From the NCBI RefSeq assembly GCF_050908995.1, contig NC_135122.1, forward strand, positions 11,820,501 to 11,884,500: a stretch of 64,000 nucleotides of DNA, read 5' to 3'. How positions within the stretch are numbered: position 1 is the first letter of the stretch; every line of letters begins with the position of its first letter. The stretch is from Andrena cerasifolii. Taxonomy: Eukaryota > Arthropoda > Insecta > Hymenoptera > Andrenidae. Both the position numbers and the translations under genes were made by a program. Below are positions 49,301 to 56,850 of this stretch, in pieces. A model generated the notes under the pieces. That model was given only the letters and a program-made list of their open reading frames with translations, searched no databases and was not told the origin of the DNA.

Positions 49301-52300
49301 GAGTTAAACGGCACGTTCATCTCCCGTAAGATTCTCTGCGTTTATGATATTGACGCAACACCTTGAAGGTTTGTCAGTAGCGTTACTTATACCGACAACA
49401 TTTGCAGATAACAGCAACGAGTTCAACTGGTTTTCGATTCTACCACGCGAGACCTGTGACACCTCAGGGCCGAGCACCAAGCAGATTTTCGGGATAGCTG
49501 AACCGACCGAGTTGAGAATACCGATATTCCCTCCTCCAGCTAGCCCGAACTACGACAGGTGTGACAGTCCGGCGCCTCTCATCTTGACTCAAGACGAAGC
49601 TGTACAGCTCGAGTACTTGAAAGTGCACGGCTTGCCGCCACCTGGCGAAGCGAAACCGGTGCCAAAAGGTAGGTTCGATGGGAGCTTGCTTATTCAGTAT
49701 TGAATTCTTGCTAACCCATTCCATTGCCGACTTTTAGATCTACGATACGGTTGGTGGAGAATAACGGACGTCGACACGTTTCAAGAACTCCTAGAGCACC
49801 TACATTCGCGCGGCGTTCGCGAGAAAGAACTGAAACGTACGACGTGGGCGACGATGGAGTCGTTCCTAGCAGTCACGGGTAGAATCAACGTCGACCCAGG
49901 CAATGTTACAGCGACCGAGCTGCAAGCGACCCCCGACGAACCGGACACACCGATCCCAAGGCCGGATAACCCGGAAGACTGGAGCGAGCAAGTGGCGCTG
50001 CGCGTGGACGCGCAGCTCTTGGAGCAGGTCGAGGCTCTCGAGGACAAAGTAGCCAATGCCAGCATGCAGGTCAAAGGCTGGAAGCTGCCTCCGCGGGCGG
50101 GTACCGAGGAGGCCGAGGAAATTGAGAAGTTGAACGAAATGGAGAAGATCAGTGCTGTTGAACAGGCACGACAGAGGCTACTGTCTTTGGAAGCTGCTAT
50201 TGAAAGGAGATACTTGAAGCCACCGCTTGGAGTTTGGTAAGGCTGCTCGTGGAGTGTTTAGTGGTGGAGAAGGTGGTATTAGAAGATGTAGCGTGATTTT
50301 ACTCGTGCCTCTTATATCGTAGTACTGGGGATCCAAATTTGGCAGCCTTGAAGGCAGAACAAGCGGCAGCTGCGAACGCCAGTTCGAATAATTCGGATCA
50401 GAGCAATCAGACGCCGGTACCTCAAGAGGAAACGACCCCAAGGGGGCTGAACAACTGGCGCGAAGCGACAGCTCGAGCGCACACGTCCGCTCAGCTCGCC
50501 ATGGCGCTTTACATGTTGGAGGCCAGCATCGCTTGGGACAAGAGCATCATGAAGGCTGTGAGTCTAACACCAGCTAGAAACTCGGTCTGCGTCAAGCTAC
50601 GAAACCGCTGCGTCTCACTCAAAGCTACCAATCAGTACAATCAGCTATTGACTACTTCTCAGGCCTCTGTGGGTATTCGCACTAACTTACTAACCGAATT
50701 ATCCTTCAAATCCTGCGTAAACTGTCGCCCATCCCGCACAGTGAACCAAAGAGAGCATATCGATTTAAACGGCAGTTGACAAGGAACTTGCGAATGATTA
50801 AACGAAATGCTCTTCGCGTGGCACTTTCCATAACGTACTACTAATAAATCCAATATCGTGAAAAGTATTCGTGAAAGCGATTCGAGACCTTCGTGGGTGC
50901 GAATAATGCGGCAGTTTTATCTATTACGAGATAAGAGAGTGTTCATAGGAAGTTGAAAGAAAGTGTATTTTTAAATAGAGTGTCTCGATGCGTCTAATGG
51001 TGGTTAGAGTCTAACGTAACGGTAGCATGCAAAAGAATTATGCCGCTTATCGTTTTAATAATAGTTTCCTTTGCTTCGTATTTTTCCGTTTCGTAGAGTT
51101 TCTGCTTCCACGTTTATTTATCATAACTGCTCTTTACATTATGCGCCTTGTTACGAGCAGAATACACATCTTGCTGCTCGAAAGCTACTTTGAACGAATT
51201 TTCATTTATCCGATCCAACTTTGATGCACCAAGGATTTGGTGGAATTCAGATTGAACCGTTTTACGTTAGTTCCGTTGATCCAGCTTGTCCCATTTCTTT
51301 ATGTTTCATTCATTGAATAACGTACGTTTTTTGCACTGTAACATTTCTTGCATCGATGTGGTCTTTAGTTTCAAGCGCTTGACTAATAACGCTGGAATAA
51401 TAAAACATCTTTTGGTTCAGTACGAACGGCTTGCACATTCAGCCTTTAAATCCGAGAGTGTCTTTTTGTTACAGAATTGTCAGTTTTGTCACAGCGGAGA
51501 TAACGAGGACAAATTGCTACTGTGTGATGGCTGTGACCGCGGCTACCATACTTATTGTTTCCGTCCAAAAATGGAAAACATTCCTGATGGTGATTGGTGA
51601 GCAGCTCTGTCCTAGACGCCCGATTTACCCCGGCGATATCACGCGCGAGCGAAAATTTATCGATCTCTCTCCTTAGGTATTGTCACGAATGCATGAACAA
51701 AGCAACAGGTGAACGAAATTGTCTGGTATGCGGGAAGAGAGTTGGTAAAAACTTAGTGCTATGCGAACTCTGTCCACGGGCTTATCATACCGACTGCCAC
51801 AATCCTGTCATGCCAAAAGTGAGTTACCGCGGCATTGGTGTTAGCTATCCGCGCGTCAGCCCCCAATTGATCCATTTCAACCGAAACGCGATCGCCTCTC
51901 CCCGATCCTTTCATTTATTTACATGCATCGTGCTTTCAGATGCCAAGGGGGAAATGGTATTGTTCTAATTGCCACAGTAAACAACCAAAGAAGAGAAATA
52001 GTAGTCGAAGGAGTCATACCAAAGGGGGCGGGACCAGAGAAAGTGAAAGTTCTGATCATCCACCAGCTAGGTGATTACGTTAAAACCAAACCAAAACATT
52101 GTCGACTCGCTGGCTTAACAACGTTTCATACGATGTACAAGTAGAGACAAAATGCTGTCAAGCTAAGCCAATAATGTTCAGCGAACCGGAAGCGATGAAC
52201 AAGTATTTCGAATCGAATAAGAACAAAAAAAAACCGCTTTAGAACGAATGAACATACGCTGCTCTCTCATGCGATTTATACCGACTATCTATCCTCGGCC

Positions 52301-53610
52301 CGTGTCATACACACTCGTCGAGAAATTATTGTTCTATGGAAGTATTCCACTTTATACAGGGTGTTCCACGATAGGTTAGCTCTATGATAAACGCTTCCAC
52401 GTAAAAAGCAGATCGTCGAGAAAATAGGTCTTTCCTCGCTCGAAGCGATCTTCCAATGCCCTGTGAATAATAATGTCTTGCCGGTTCCCTTCGTCGGTAC
52501 ACCCTGTAAGTCGCCATGGCGTGTTAACTTAACGATCATCGACTATGGGATGGGTATATTCTTAGAGAATTCGTCGTAAATGTAGAGCTGCTAATAAATA
52601 AATAGAAATAATAATAAAGAAACGAAAAAAAATGGTCGAAAAGGGCGAGAGAGAATAATTAAAAAAAAAATAAAAACAACCAGTGGCGAGACAAAACGGA
52701 AGACGCAAGGAGTCAGAAAGACGAAATGTTCCATCGAGAGCGACGTTAACCGTCTCAAGCAGAAAACTATAAAAATATACACGCTCGAGTGTTATGCGTT
52801 CGTCCAGAAGCTTTTATGACCGGAAAATCCATCCGCCTGCAAAAGGGAAGGCTAATCGTGCAAATAATTCTCTCTCTGTTGTTTTGCGTCGCAGTCCAAC
52901 GCCGTCAACGGCATCGAACACGCACGTCGAGGACGTCAGTTCGTCGGAACCGGCGACTCCTACCGCCTCGCCACGGAAGGAGGGGAACAATAGGACGCTG
53001 ACGAAGAAACAGCAACGAGAGCTGGCCCCTTGTAAGGTGCTACTCGAACAGTTGGAGCAACAGGACGAAGCCTGGCCGTTCCTCTTGCCGGTGAACACCA
53101 AACAGTTCCCGACCTACAAGAAAATCATTAAAACGCCCATGGATCTCAGTACGATCAAGAAGAAATTGCAGGACTCCGTGTAAGTTGCACGCGTCACAAC
53201 GATTAACTAGTTCTACTACTAACGTTTTTACTAAAGGTTCATTTAGAGAAAAACAAACATATATATATATACACACAAATTTAAGATCTATGCAAGCTGT
53301 CTCCCCCCCTATCATCTCTATCTCTCTCACTCTCTCTCTCTCTCTCTCTTTAACTTCGATCGACCAAATAATCGGACACAAAGAGAGCTCGGTTTCGAAC
53401 ATATTCCCAACGAGTGCTTCTCGATGATACAGGTACAAGTCTCGCGATGAGTTTTGCGCCGATGTCAGACAGATGTTCATCAACTGCGAGGTATTCAACG
53501 AGGACGACAGTCCCGTGGGCAAGGCGGGACACGGGATGCGCAGTTTCTTCGAAATGCGCTGGACCGAGATCACAGGCACGCCACCCCCTCACCCCCAAAC
53601 GCATAGCTGA
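14107..53610 (+). CDS. tou: toutatis / BAZ2-type chromatin remodeller subunit (whole gene, joined exons)
   Basis: Nuclear ISWI-associated remodeller subunit of the BAZ2A/BAZ2B family (Drosophila Toutatis). Exons joined by GT-AG sites with matching phases: 14107-14257, 31513-31752, 31994-32173, 33053-33218, 33963-34197, 34328-34589, 34876-35258, 35520-35822, 35904-36178, 36864-36945, 44010-44075, 44723-44767, 46149-46202, 47109-47307, 47374-47493, 47561-48134, 48230-48449, 48578-49325, 49408-49668, 49738-50236, 50323-50557, 51475-51596, 51677-51818, 51940-52070, 52895-53179, 53433-53610. They total 6156 nt, that is 2051 codons plus TGA. Domain order is TAM/MBD about 593-666, coiled coil 680-880, DDT 894-955, WHIM1 about 1066-1092, WHIM2/3-like 1228-1251, PHD1 1767-1812, PHD2 1820-1866, bromodomain 1940-2040. 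This order is diagnostic for BAZ2. The ATG at 14107 is the first in frame after a possible acceptor ending at 14097. The acceptor of exon 4 (33053) is the least certain junction. Upstream non-coding exons are likely but not located. Confidence 0.93.
14565..15231. mobile_element. TIR element, AGTTGATAC word, with nested AGGAATTGCTTA hairpin
   Basis: The left end GGGGAGACCGGGGCTAGTTG and the reverse of the right end, AGGGGAGACCGGGGCTAGTTG minus its first A, match over 20 bases. The word AGTTGATAC recurs just inside the left end. The interior (about 14660-14925) is a second structure in which AGGAATTGCTTA and its complement occur at least seven times around a hairpin. There is no coding sequence. 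Confidence 0.8.
16256..16329. repeat. CT / CCCTCT low-complexity repeat
   Basis: Pyrimidine tract of CTCTCT and CCCTCT units. Confidence 0.9.
16900..18600. promoter_or_regulatory. CpG- and pyrimidine-rich block in intron 1, possible alternative promoter region
   Basis: The composition differs from the flanks, with many CpG dinucleotides and CT-rich stretches of the kind seen in insect 5' UTRs. There is no TATA box, initiator or first-exon donor I can defend, so this is a composition-based suggestion only. Confidence 0.2.
19231..20130. mobile_element. TA-flanked TIR element, AGTTGATCA word
   Basis: The left end is TA then GGGGAAAGGTGGGGATAGTT; the right end, reversed, reads TA then GGGGAAAGGTGGGACAGTTG. 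Internal copies of the terminal word occur (GGGGAGACTCGATCAA, GGGAGACTTGATCA, CTGATCAAGTATCCC). It is AT-rich and non-coding. Confidence 0.75.
21331..21351. repeat. short GA microsatellite
   Basis: About ten AG units. Confidence 0.85.
22119..22789. mobile_element. TA-flanked TIR element, AGTAGCGGAAC word
   Basis: The left end is TA then AGGTAAAAGTACAAGTAGCG; the right end, reversed, reads TA then AGGTAAAAGTACCAGTGGCG. The phrase (C)CAGTAGCGGAAC or its complement recurs inside near both ends (ATGTTCCGCTATACCAGC, GTTCCACTACTGGGACGTG). No transposase. Confidence 0.8.
24258..24530. mobile_element. piggyBac-like MITE with TTAA duplication
   Basis: It is flanked on both sides by TTAA (24254-24257 and 24531-24534). 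The left tip is CCCTTAACTG, and the right tip, reversed, is CCCTTAACTGGTATACTG. CCC at the tip and TTAA target duplication are piggyBac hallmarks. The 273-bp core carries inverted copies of CTGGGGTC/GACCCCAG and no coding sequence. Confidence 0.8.
26664..27604. mobile_element. TA-flanked TIR element, AGTTGTTACA word
   Basis: The left end is TA then GGGGAGACCGGGGCTAGATG; the right end, reversed, reads TA then GGGGAGACCGGGGCTAGTTG. The TIR is shared with the element at 14565-15231. Internal copies include GGACAAGTTGTTACACAA, GGGCATGTTGTTACAT, and on the other strand TGTAACAACTGGCCCC and TGTAACAACTAGCCCC. Confidence 0.82.
28887..28942. repeat. GA microsatellite
   Basis: (GA)n with interruptions. 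Confidence 0.9.
31513..32173 (+). CDS. tou: tou exons 2-3: N-terminal region
   Basis: Exon 2 (31513-31752) follows an acceptor TTCATTGCAG, contains a run of about 13 prolines and ends at donor GTAACG. The earlier GTGAGT at 31743 would not keep frame with exon 3. Exon 3 (31994-32173) follows TTTCAG and encodes a segment beginning GINPASAAWW with a compact Ala/Leu-rich stretch (HLAAQDYLARLQG), ending at GTAAGT. It contains no named domain; the uninterrupted reading and phase agreement support it as coding. Confidence 0.82.
32236..32930. mobile_element. near-palindromic MITE in tou intron 3
   Basis: The ends are CCCCTGACTAGGAACACTAT and, reversed from the right, CCCCTTACAAGGAACACTAT. The two halves of roughly 345 bases are inverse complements almost throughout: CAGCTGGTCTGACCTTGAAA against the 32804-32826 region, AAATGATAATACTAATGATG against the 32625-32645 region. 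The centre is near 32590. There is no coding sequence; it sits 62 bases after a donor site. Confidence 0.85.
33053..35258 (+). CDS. tou: tou exons 4-7: Ser/Thr-rich region, LPPDTEIIKY motif, basic and Pro-rich segments
   Basis: Exon 4 (33053-33218) encodes a Lys/Ser-rich linker then Ser/Thr/Pro low complexity; its acceptor AACCAAAG has a poor pyrimidine tract, so its start could shift. Exon 5 (33963-34197) carries the LPPDTEIIKYTSSIVGPK segment, which I believe is shared by BAZ2 proteins. Exon 6 (34328-34589) has a DAPLNLSLKP motif typical of co-repressor-binding PLNLS-like peptides; that function is inference. Exon 7 (34876-35258) begins with a basic RRKPGPKPRR stretch, AT-hook-like, then acidic Ser/Glu and a KPKKN basic patch. 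Phases are 2, 0, 1 and 0 at the 3' ends. Confidence 0.82.
35520..36178 (+). CDS. tou: tou exons 8-9: TAM/MBD domain and start of coiled coil
   Basis: Exon 8 (35520-35822) starts with an acidic Asp/Glu/Ser tract (TDTDDDN), then a basic KRRK patch and the first half of the TAM/MBD domain: RDLQVPLERGW, KGLGKSGVIKGDVSYYSPCG. Exon 9 (35904-36178) continues it with TTANFSFSSRPLVGEF and then enters a charged helix (EEAQRHKEQAR). In vertebrate BAZ2 proteins this TAM module binds RNA or DNA and targets silent chromatin. The two exons are separated by an 81-nt intron with no stop in frame, whose removal restores the family spacing. Confidence 0.9.
35823..35903 (+). other. 81-nt stop-free intron inside the TAM/MBD domain
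   Basis: Donor GTGAGT at 35823 and acceptor TCGCAG ending 35903. The length is a multiple of three and the reading frame is open throughout (VSPREYATEGNRRDS and on). Excision restores contiguous family sequence (SPDLAK then FLEQQNPPELTTANF). Retention would add 27 Arg/Glu-rich residues. Confidence 0.75.
36222..36692. mobile_element. hAT-like MITE made of ATTCGAATA repeats
   Basis: The left end TAGGGCTGGGACTGTTTGTC and right end TCGAATAGCCCCAGCCCTA form TIRs. Between them TATTCGAATA or a variant occurs well over ten times, with tandem blocks of about 45 bases near 36525-36640. It has no coding capacity. It lies in the 685-bp tou intron after exon 9. Confidence 0.82.
36864..36945 (+). CDS. tou: tou exon 10: coiled-coil segment before the 7.1-kb intron
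   Basis: Acceptor GACGTTGCAG at 36863, donor GTAAGT at 36946. It encodes a Lys/Glu/Arg/Gln-rich helix beginning LIKEQEKSERQEA and ending NQQLLE with phase 0. The helix continues directly in the exon at 44010. Because the boundary is phase 0 on both sides, the following intron can accept a symmetric cassette exon without frame loss. Confidence 0.87.
37118..37215. repeat. TA-rich microsatellite
   Basis: Imperfect TATATA / ATACAT repeats. Confidence 0.8.
39176..39457 (+). CDS. possible 5' extension of the HTH cassette exon (alternative acceptor)
   Basis: The acceptor TTCTCTTGCAACTTTCAG ends at 39175 and opens the same phase-0 frame as the HTH segment. It encodes FVAKLEKG, then Pro and a run of 11 threonines from an ACC repeat at about 39239-39299, then an Arg-rich stretch. 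There is no recognisable domain, and the repeat-derived threonine run makes its coding status doubtful. It could instead be intron or 5' UTR, with the HTH exon beginning at 39458. Confidence 0.35.
39239..39299. repeat. ACC/ACT trinucleotide repeat
   Basis: CCACCA and ACTACT units; read as threonine and proline in the possible 5' extension of the HTH exon. Confidence 0.9.
39458..40042 (+). CDS. candidate cassette exon encoding a CENP-B/pogo-type HTH domain
   Basis: An open segment in the large tou intron. From the acceptor CTACAAACGCAG ending 39457 it reads GRKRLAFTIKQKMKIIQEIE and on through a three-helix HTH (DVARELGLASSTVATIWKNR), matching the N-terminal DNA-binding fold of CENP-B and of Tigger/pogo transposases. 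The HTH has no frameshift or stop. A Ser/Thr/Pro-rich tail follows with a seven-proline run and a Gln-rich end, finishing QELLE at donor GTAAGATG (40043). A second acceptor with a better pyrimidine tract ends at 39175 and gives 39176-40042. Both versions are multiples of three (585 and 867 nt) and phase 0 at each end, compatible with NQQLLE upstream and ARKKRQ downstream. The open frame reaches 5' only to non-ATG codons, favouring splicing over a free-standing gene. No DDE catalytic domain is present. Whether it is spliced into tou or starts another transcript cannot be decided here. Confidence 0.68.
40311..40354. repeat. CT microsatellite
   Basis: About 21 uninterrupted CT units, 270 bases after the HTH exon donor. 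Confidence 0.95.
42661..42750. repeat. TA microsatellite
   Basis: ATATAT and ATACAT units with short interruptions. Confidence 0.85.
44010..47307 (+). CDS. tou: tou exons 11-14 (constitutive numbering): charged coiled coil
   Basis: Four short exons, 44010-44075, 44723-44767, 46149-46202 and 47109-47307, each bounded by consensus AG and GT; the first three are phase 0 throughout. Together they encode a continuous Arg/Lys/Glu/Gln helix (KKRQEEVEKIRLEEQQRK, ERELKRQQAVMLKEQ, MYMQELTKQREMLYTVEL, then a 66-residue KR/E-rich segment). This is the coiled coil between TAM and DDT found in BAZ proteins. Exon 44723-44767 is only 45 nt, small enough to be optional. The last exon ends phase 1 just before the DDT domain. 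Confidence 0.88.
44489..44656. mobile_element. short hAT-like MITE with GGGGCGTA ends
   Basis: The left end is GGGGCGTAGCGAAGGTGCGG; the right end, reversed, is CGGGGCGTAACCAGG. The GGGGCGTAGC tip is common among hAT-type non-autonomous elements (from memory). It is about 170 bases long with no coding sequence. Confidence 0.6.
45305..45743. mobile_element. hAT-like element, CAGGGGCGGATTTGT ends, interrupted by a second element
   Basis: The left end CAGGGGCGGATTTGTGTA and the reverse of the right end CAAGGGTGGATTTGTAGA match. The flanking 8-mers ATCACAAT and ATTACGAT agree at six of eight positions, as expected for an old hAT target duplication. The interior includes CAGCCTAGGGCGGCA and its near-complement. 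A different element sits inside at 45414-45609. Confidence 0.7.
45414..45609. mobile_element. nested hAT-type element with CAGTG...CCAACC ends
   Basis: The left end is CAGTGATTTCCAACCGGTGG; the right end, reversed, is CAGTGTTTCCCAACC. This is the classic hAT/Charlie-like tip. It lies wholly within the element at 45305-45743, so it inserted later. Confidence 0.75.
47374..48134 (+). CDS. tou: tou exons 15-16: DDT domain and WHIM1 motif
   Basis: Exon 47374-47493 encodes PLPELKRIPGLKLSGQAFSD followed by IVMVFEFLHNFGETLGF, the DDT hallmark. Exon 47561-48134 continues DDT (SLKSLQLALLNDEEAEEELL) and then a helical region containing RMSERLRDKPFLALNPTHKAQ and the WHIM1 motif MLAFLCNELLQNKAVIRQIE. In ISWI partners, DDT and WHIM form the surface that binds the remodelling ATPase and linker DNA. 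The intron between them is 67 nt, close to the minimum. Confidence 0.92.
48230..49325 (+). CDS. tou: tou exons 17-18: WHIM2/3-like motif and acidic region
   Basis: Exon 48230-48449 contains a basic start and an acidic Glu-rich end. Exon 48578-49325 starts EEDKNLSGEELGKKLDKLLK, includes GQDRYWRRYWEL and GGIFVEAME (the WHIM2/WHIM3 signature of BAZ proteins), then about 180 residues rich in Glu, Asp, Lys and Met. That acidic tail carries near-repeats EEDMKPLV and DEDMKPAV. The donor is GTAAGA at 49326, phase 1; reading past it meets a stop at 49364-49366. Confidence 0.9.
49408..50557 (+). CDS. tou: tou exons 19-21: region between WHIM and PHD fingers
   Basis: Three exons: 49408-49668, 49738-50236 and 50323-50557. 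Visible segments include NEFNWFSILPRETCDTSG, YGWWRITDVDTFQELLEHLH, a coiled-coil stretch around EEIEKLNEMEKISAVEQARQ, and LNNWREATARAHTSAQLAMA leading to SIAWDKSIMK immediately before PHD1. BAZ2 proteins share this block (WW-x-I-x-D-x-D and SIxWxKSIMK-type motifs), in which the last helix packs ahead of the PHD finger. Confidence 0.9.
51475..52070 (+). CDS. tou: tou exons 22-24: tandem PHD fingers
   Basis: Exon 51475-51596 encodes NCQFCHSGDNED, LLLCDGCDRGYHTYC and IPDGDW, completed by YCHEC in exon 51677-51818: a full C4HC3 PHD finger with the acidic pre-DGC patch used for histone H3 tails. The same exon continues into a second zinc-binding unit (CLVCGKRVGKN, LCELCPRAYHTDC, then GKWYCSNC in exon 51940-52070). 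A basic KKRNSSRRSH tail follows. Vertebrate BAZ2A/B have one PHD finger; I recall two for the fly protein, consistent with an insect gene. Confidence 0.93.
52895..53610 (+). CDS. tou: tou exons 25-26: C-terminal bromodomain and stop
   Basis: Exon 52895-53179 starts with a Ser/Thr/Pro linker, then the bromodomain: LAPCKVLLEQLEQQDEAWPF, VNTKQFPTYKKIIKTPMDLS and TIKKKLQDS (ZA loop and helix A). Exon 53433-53610 gives YKSRDEFCADVRQMFINCEV and FNEDDSPVG. The asparagine of FNEDD is the acetyl-lysine-binding residue (about residue 2015). The protein ends shortly after helix C at TGA 53608-53610. The C-terminal position matches BAZ2 proteins. Confidence 0.94.
53318..53351. repeat. CT microsatellite in the last tou intron
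   Basis: CTCTCT run that is part of a longer pyrimidine-rich tract, about 80 bases before the final acceptor. Confidence 0.85.
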
Positions 53611-56600
53611 GGATCGGTACGATCCCGCAACACCTGCAACAGTTTTGCCCACTTTTACTACTAGAGGATAGCGCGCCTCGGCGAATATCGCGCCCGGGAG
53701 TCGTCGAAGAGAGACTAAAGGCGAGATAAAATTCTACCCTCTCCGTTTCCGTGCACGTCGGCCTCGTTCTAGCGGTCGAAGTGGCTCAAGTCGCCTCTCC
53801 TAACTTCTTAAAAAGAAAAGAAAAAAAAAACACAAAAAAAAAACACGTTCGTCGCCGTGAACGACGCTCGCGCGGGCGCTTCTCGCATTCTGGCGCAGAC
53901 ACAAGTACGCATACTTTTTAAATACTCGGAAGTAATCGCACGGTCGGCGGGAAACGTTTTCCCGAGCGGCTCGTACTTCTCCTTTCCGTAGCATCGGCGA
54001 TCATGTAGCGCTATGGTAAAAGAAATTCTCGTTCGTTGGGGATGGTTGGTGCCGGACGATGGTCCAACTCTAATTTAACGAGTCTTTGTCGACGATTGTA
54101 AGTAGGAGAAGGGTAATCGAGAAGCCTCATCCAGGAGAGGAAGCCAACGGATGAGACTTTCATCGCGTAGATTATGTTTTGTCATTCGTTTTGGGACCTT
54201 GAAGGTGGAGGATCCGCGTCTAACACCGTCTGCGAGGGCTCCGATCGATACACGAATAGGGACGAGACACGATGGTCACTGTACTTACAGAGTTAACGAG
54301 TAAAAACTTCTTTGCCTAAGCGAACAGGACTGTAATTTGCGATTGTATTATACGGGCTTAGGGCCGAGCTGTCGGCAGAAGAAATATTTTGCAAAGTAAT
54401 GAATGTGAAAAAGAGAAGAGGTATATATATATATGTAAATATAATTGTATAAATATGAATATAGTGTATATGTGTACTGCATATAGATAGTCAACGTGAC
54501 ACACGACAGACACGCAACACTCACACCTAACACCTTTTGCCCGCGAAAGACGTCAGCACGATTTAAGGGTAACATTTGCTGCGGAGCAAGAATACGACAG
54601 TATATGACGTACCAAGTCAATCTTCCAATTAAGGACGGAGTTAAATGCCATTCCACGGATTCTTCACCCCTACCCATTTATTTTCAACTCGTTCCCTTGC
54701 TCGGTAACTGGAATCATGAATGGAAACGATGCTCATCGATGGGCAGGCCAGACTGCAACAGAACAGATGAAACACCCGTGACAACTCGACGTACATTCTT
54801 ACAAAAGGAACGATCCATCGCTGAAGTCTCTGTAATTCTTTGTTGAAACGTGTTCGGCGTAACCACATCATGCAATAACTATTGCGTGTACATTTTAAGA
54901 TCATTGAAAATGGTTTGTTTTACTCACTGCCAGAACGAACTTCCTAGTAATCGATATGCAACTACAAATGCAACCAAATAAGCCGTAGCTTAACACTCAC
55001 TCGATGTATGAGCAAGCGATTATAAGCATTCTCTATATATTTTTTTATCCCTCCATGACTGTATAATACTTTAAACTTCTGATTCGACTGTTAGACACGC
55101 CTCGCATTGGAACACGATATCATATTTGTAAGCAATACCGATGAAATTTAATAGACCGTAACGATTGCGCACATCGAATGGCAGCTGCATTTTCTTTTAA
55201 ACAAAGAATTACGAGTTTTAAAGGCAAAAGACGAGGGCAGAGATTTTTTATTTATCATCGGTGACGCGTAGCGTCCACCGCGATGCGCAAGCATTAACGA
55301 ATTTTTATCCGCGTCGAGTTTCCAGGCCCCTCTAGAACCTCGTTATTATTACTGATTCTTCGCGTAGCGCGGGAGTTTTTTAAGCGATGCCCGACTTTTC
55401 GATTAGGAATAGGCGAATTGTGTAATATCCTCGCGCTGTGTAGCCGAGAGGTGGCGAACGAGCGGGCACGATGTTTAAACAGGATATTACATTATCGCGC
55501 GTCAGGGCGTTTGTAAGTGCATGCTTACATTAATGGCTGACGGTGTCGGTAGCAATTTCATGGGATATATAGCGGATAATGGGCAAGAGACCGCGGTACC
55601 TTGTACGTAAGTGTGACCATCGCGCGACGGCAAACGATTCAACGGTGAGAGAACGTTAACGATAACTTGTTTTTTTTATGTAATTGATGTACATTATTGC
55701 TCGTAATAGCGGATAGTTGTGTAATAACGAAGATTAAACGCGGAGGAAACGGAGCGAGAGGAAGTGGTTCGGCCGTAGTGATTGTGCTAAACATTCGTAG
55801 TATATAAAAGTATTAGCTAGATTATAAAAGAAATGCCGCGTGAAACGACTACGAGAGTTGAAATGAAGATGAAAGATTATTAAAAGTATGTGCAGGGTGC
55901 GGCTGGGCATGCGAAAGGATGCAGCTGTTGCCCCGACGTGATCCAAGAACGATCGAAACGGCGAGATCGTAAACGAGTAAAACGCGCGTTCTCCTCGCTA
56001 GGTGATTTACGCTTGTTCATTTCGCGGACATGCAACGAGTGCACGAGGTGGTTTATATGGTTCTCCTACCCCGCCCTCTCCCCCCCCCCCTCCGATTATA
56101 CGTTTCCGCGAGTCAACGATAATTTTCCAATTTTTCGAGACAATCGTGTTTTTTTATTTAGTAATGACACGAGTGAACGTGGAGCCCACGTAGCTTGATC
56201 CGCGAGAGCGCAATATCGGGGCATTTCGCGATCTCGTCGGATCTTCTTGAGATGCACGTCGGCGAAACGAGAGTACGCGTGTTAAGATGCGTATCCCGTC
56301 ACTTAATGCACCGCCTTGCACCCTCGTATATTATAGCCGAATGCATTAGAACATCTCATACATTCAGACACACCAGCCACCCACCCCACCACCACGAACA
56401 ACACGAGAACAAATAATTTTTTAAGATTCAATTATTATTTAAATAGTACAGTTACATTGTTAGTACGAATAACGACGCTTTTTATACGAAATTTAGTTTT
56501 TAACGTCGATCTTATGATATATTATATGGTATAATGATAATGACAATGGTAATAACAATAACGATAAATGATGATATCGATAATGGAACGGATAAAAAAA

Positions 56601-56850
56601 ACGAGAAACGAGGAAATTATATGCGCGTACGAGAGAAACTGAGCGTGCGGGAGAGCGAAAGAGAGCGAGAGAGTGTGAGTGAAACAGAGAGAACGGGAGA
56701 AAGTTCACAGAGAGCGTGTGTTTAAGCTAGATTGATTGTCTATAGTATAAACGAAGGCGTACGTTAGGTAGCCTCGATGCTATTTAAACAGACTTAATTA
56801 ATGTATTGCAAATGAATTAATAAAGTGTAAGCGAAGCGTGTATCTGTACA
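53611..56850 (+). other. probable 3' UTR of tou
   Basis: There is no convincing coding sequence between the tou stop and the region before NADK2. The stretch is AT-richer toward its end, contains a TA microsatellite near 54421-54475 and a GA-rich tract near 56640-56710, and carries an AATAAA at 56819-56824. A further AATAAA lies at 57995-58000. The UTR end is inferred from these signals only. Confidence 0.5.
56819..56824 (+). terminator. candidate poly(A) signal for tou
   Basis: Canonical AATAAA, 3.2 kb downstream of the tou stop, followed by a T-rich stretch about 35-45 bases later (TCTTTTTCTCTC). It is the best-placed signal before NADK2. Another AATAAA at 57995-58000 could serve a longer form. 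Confidence 0.45.
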
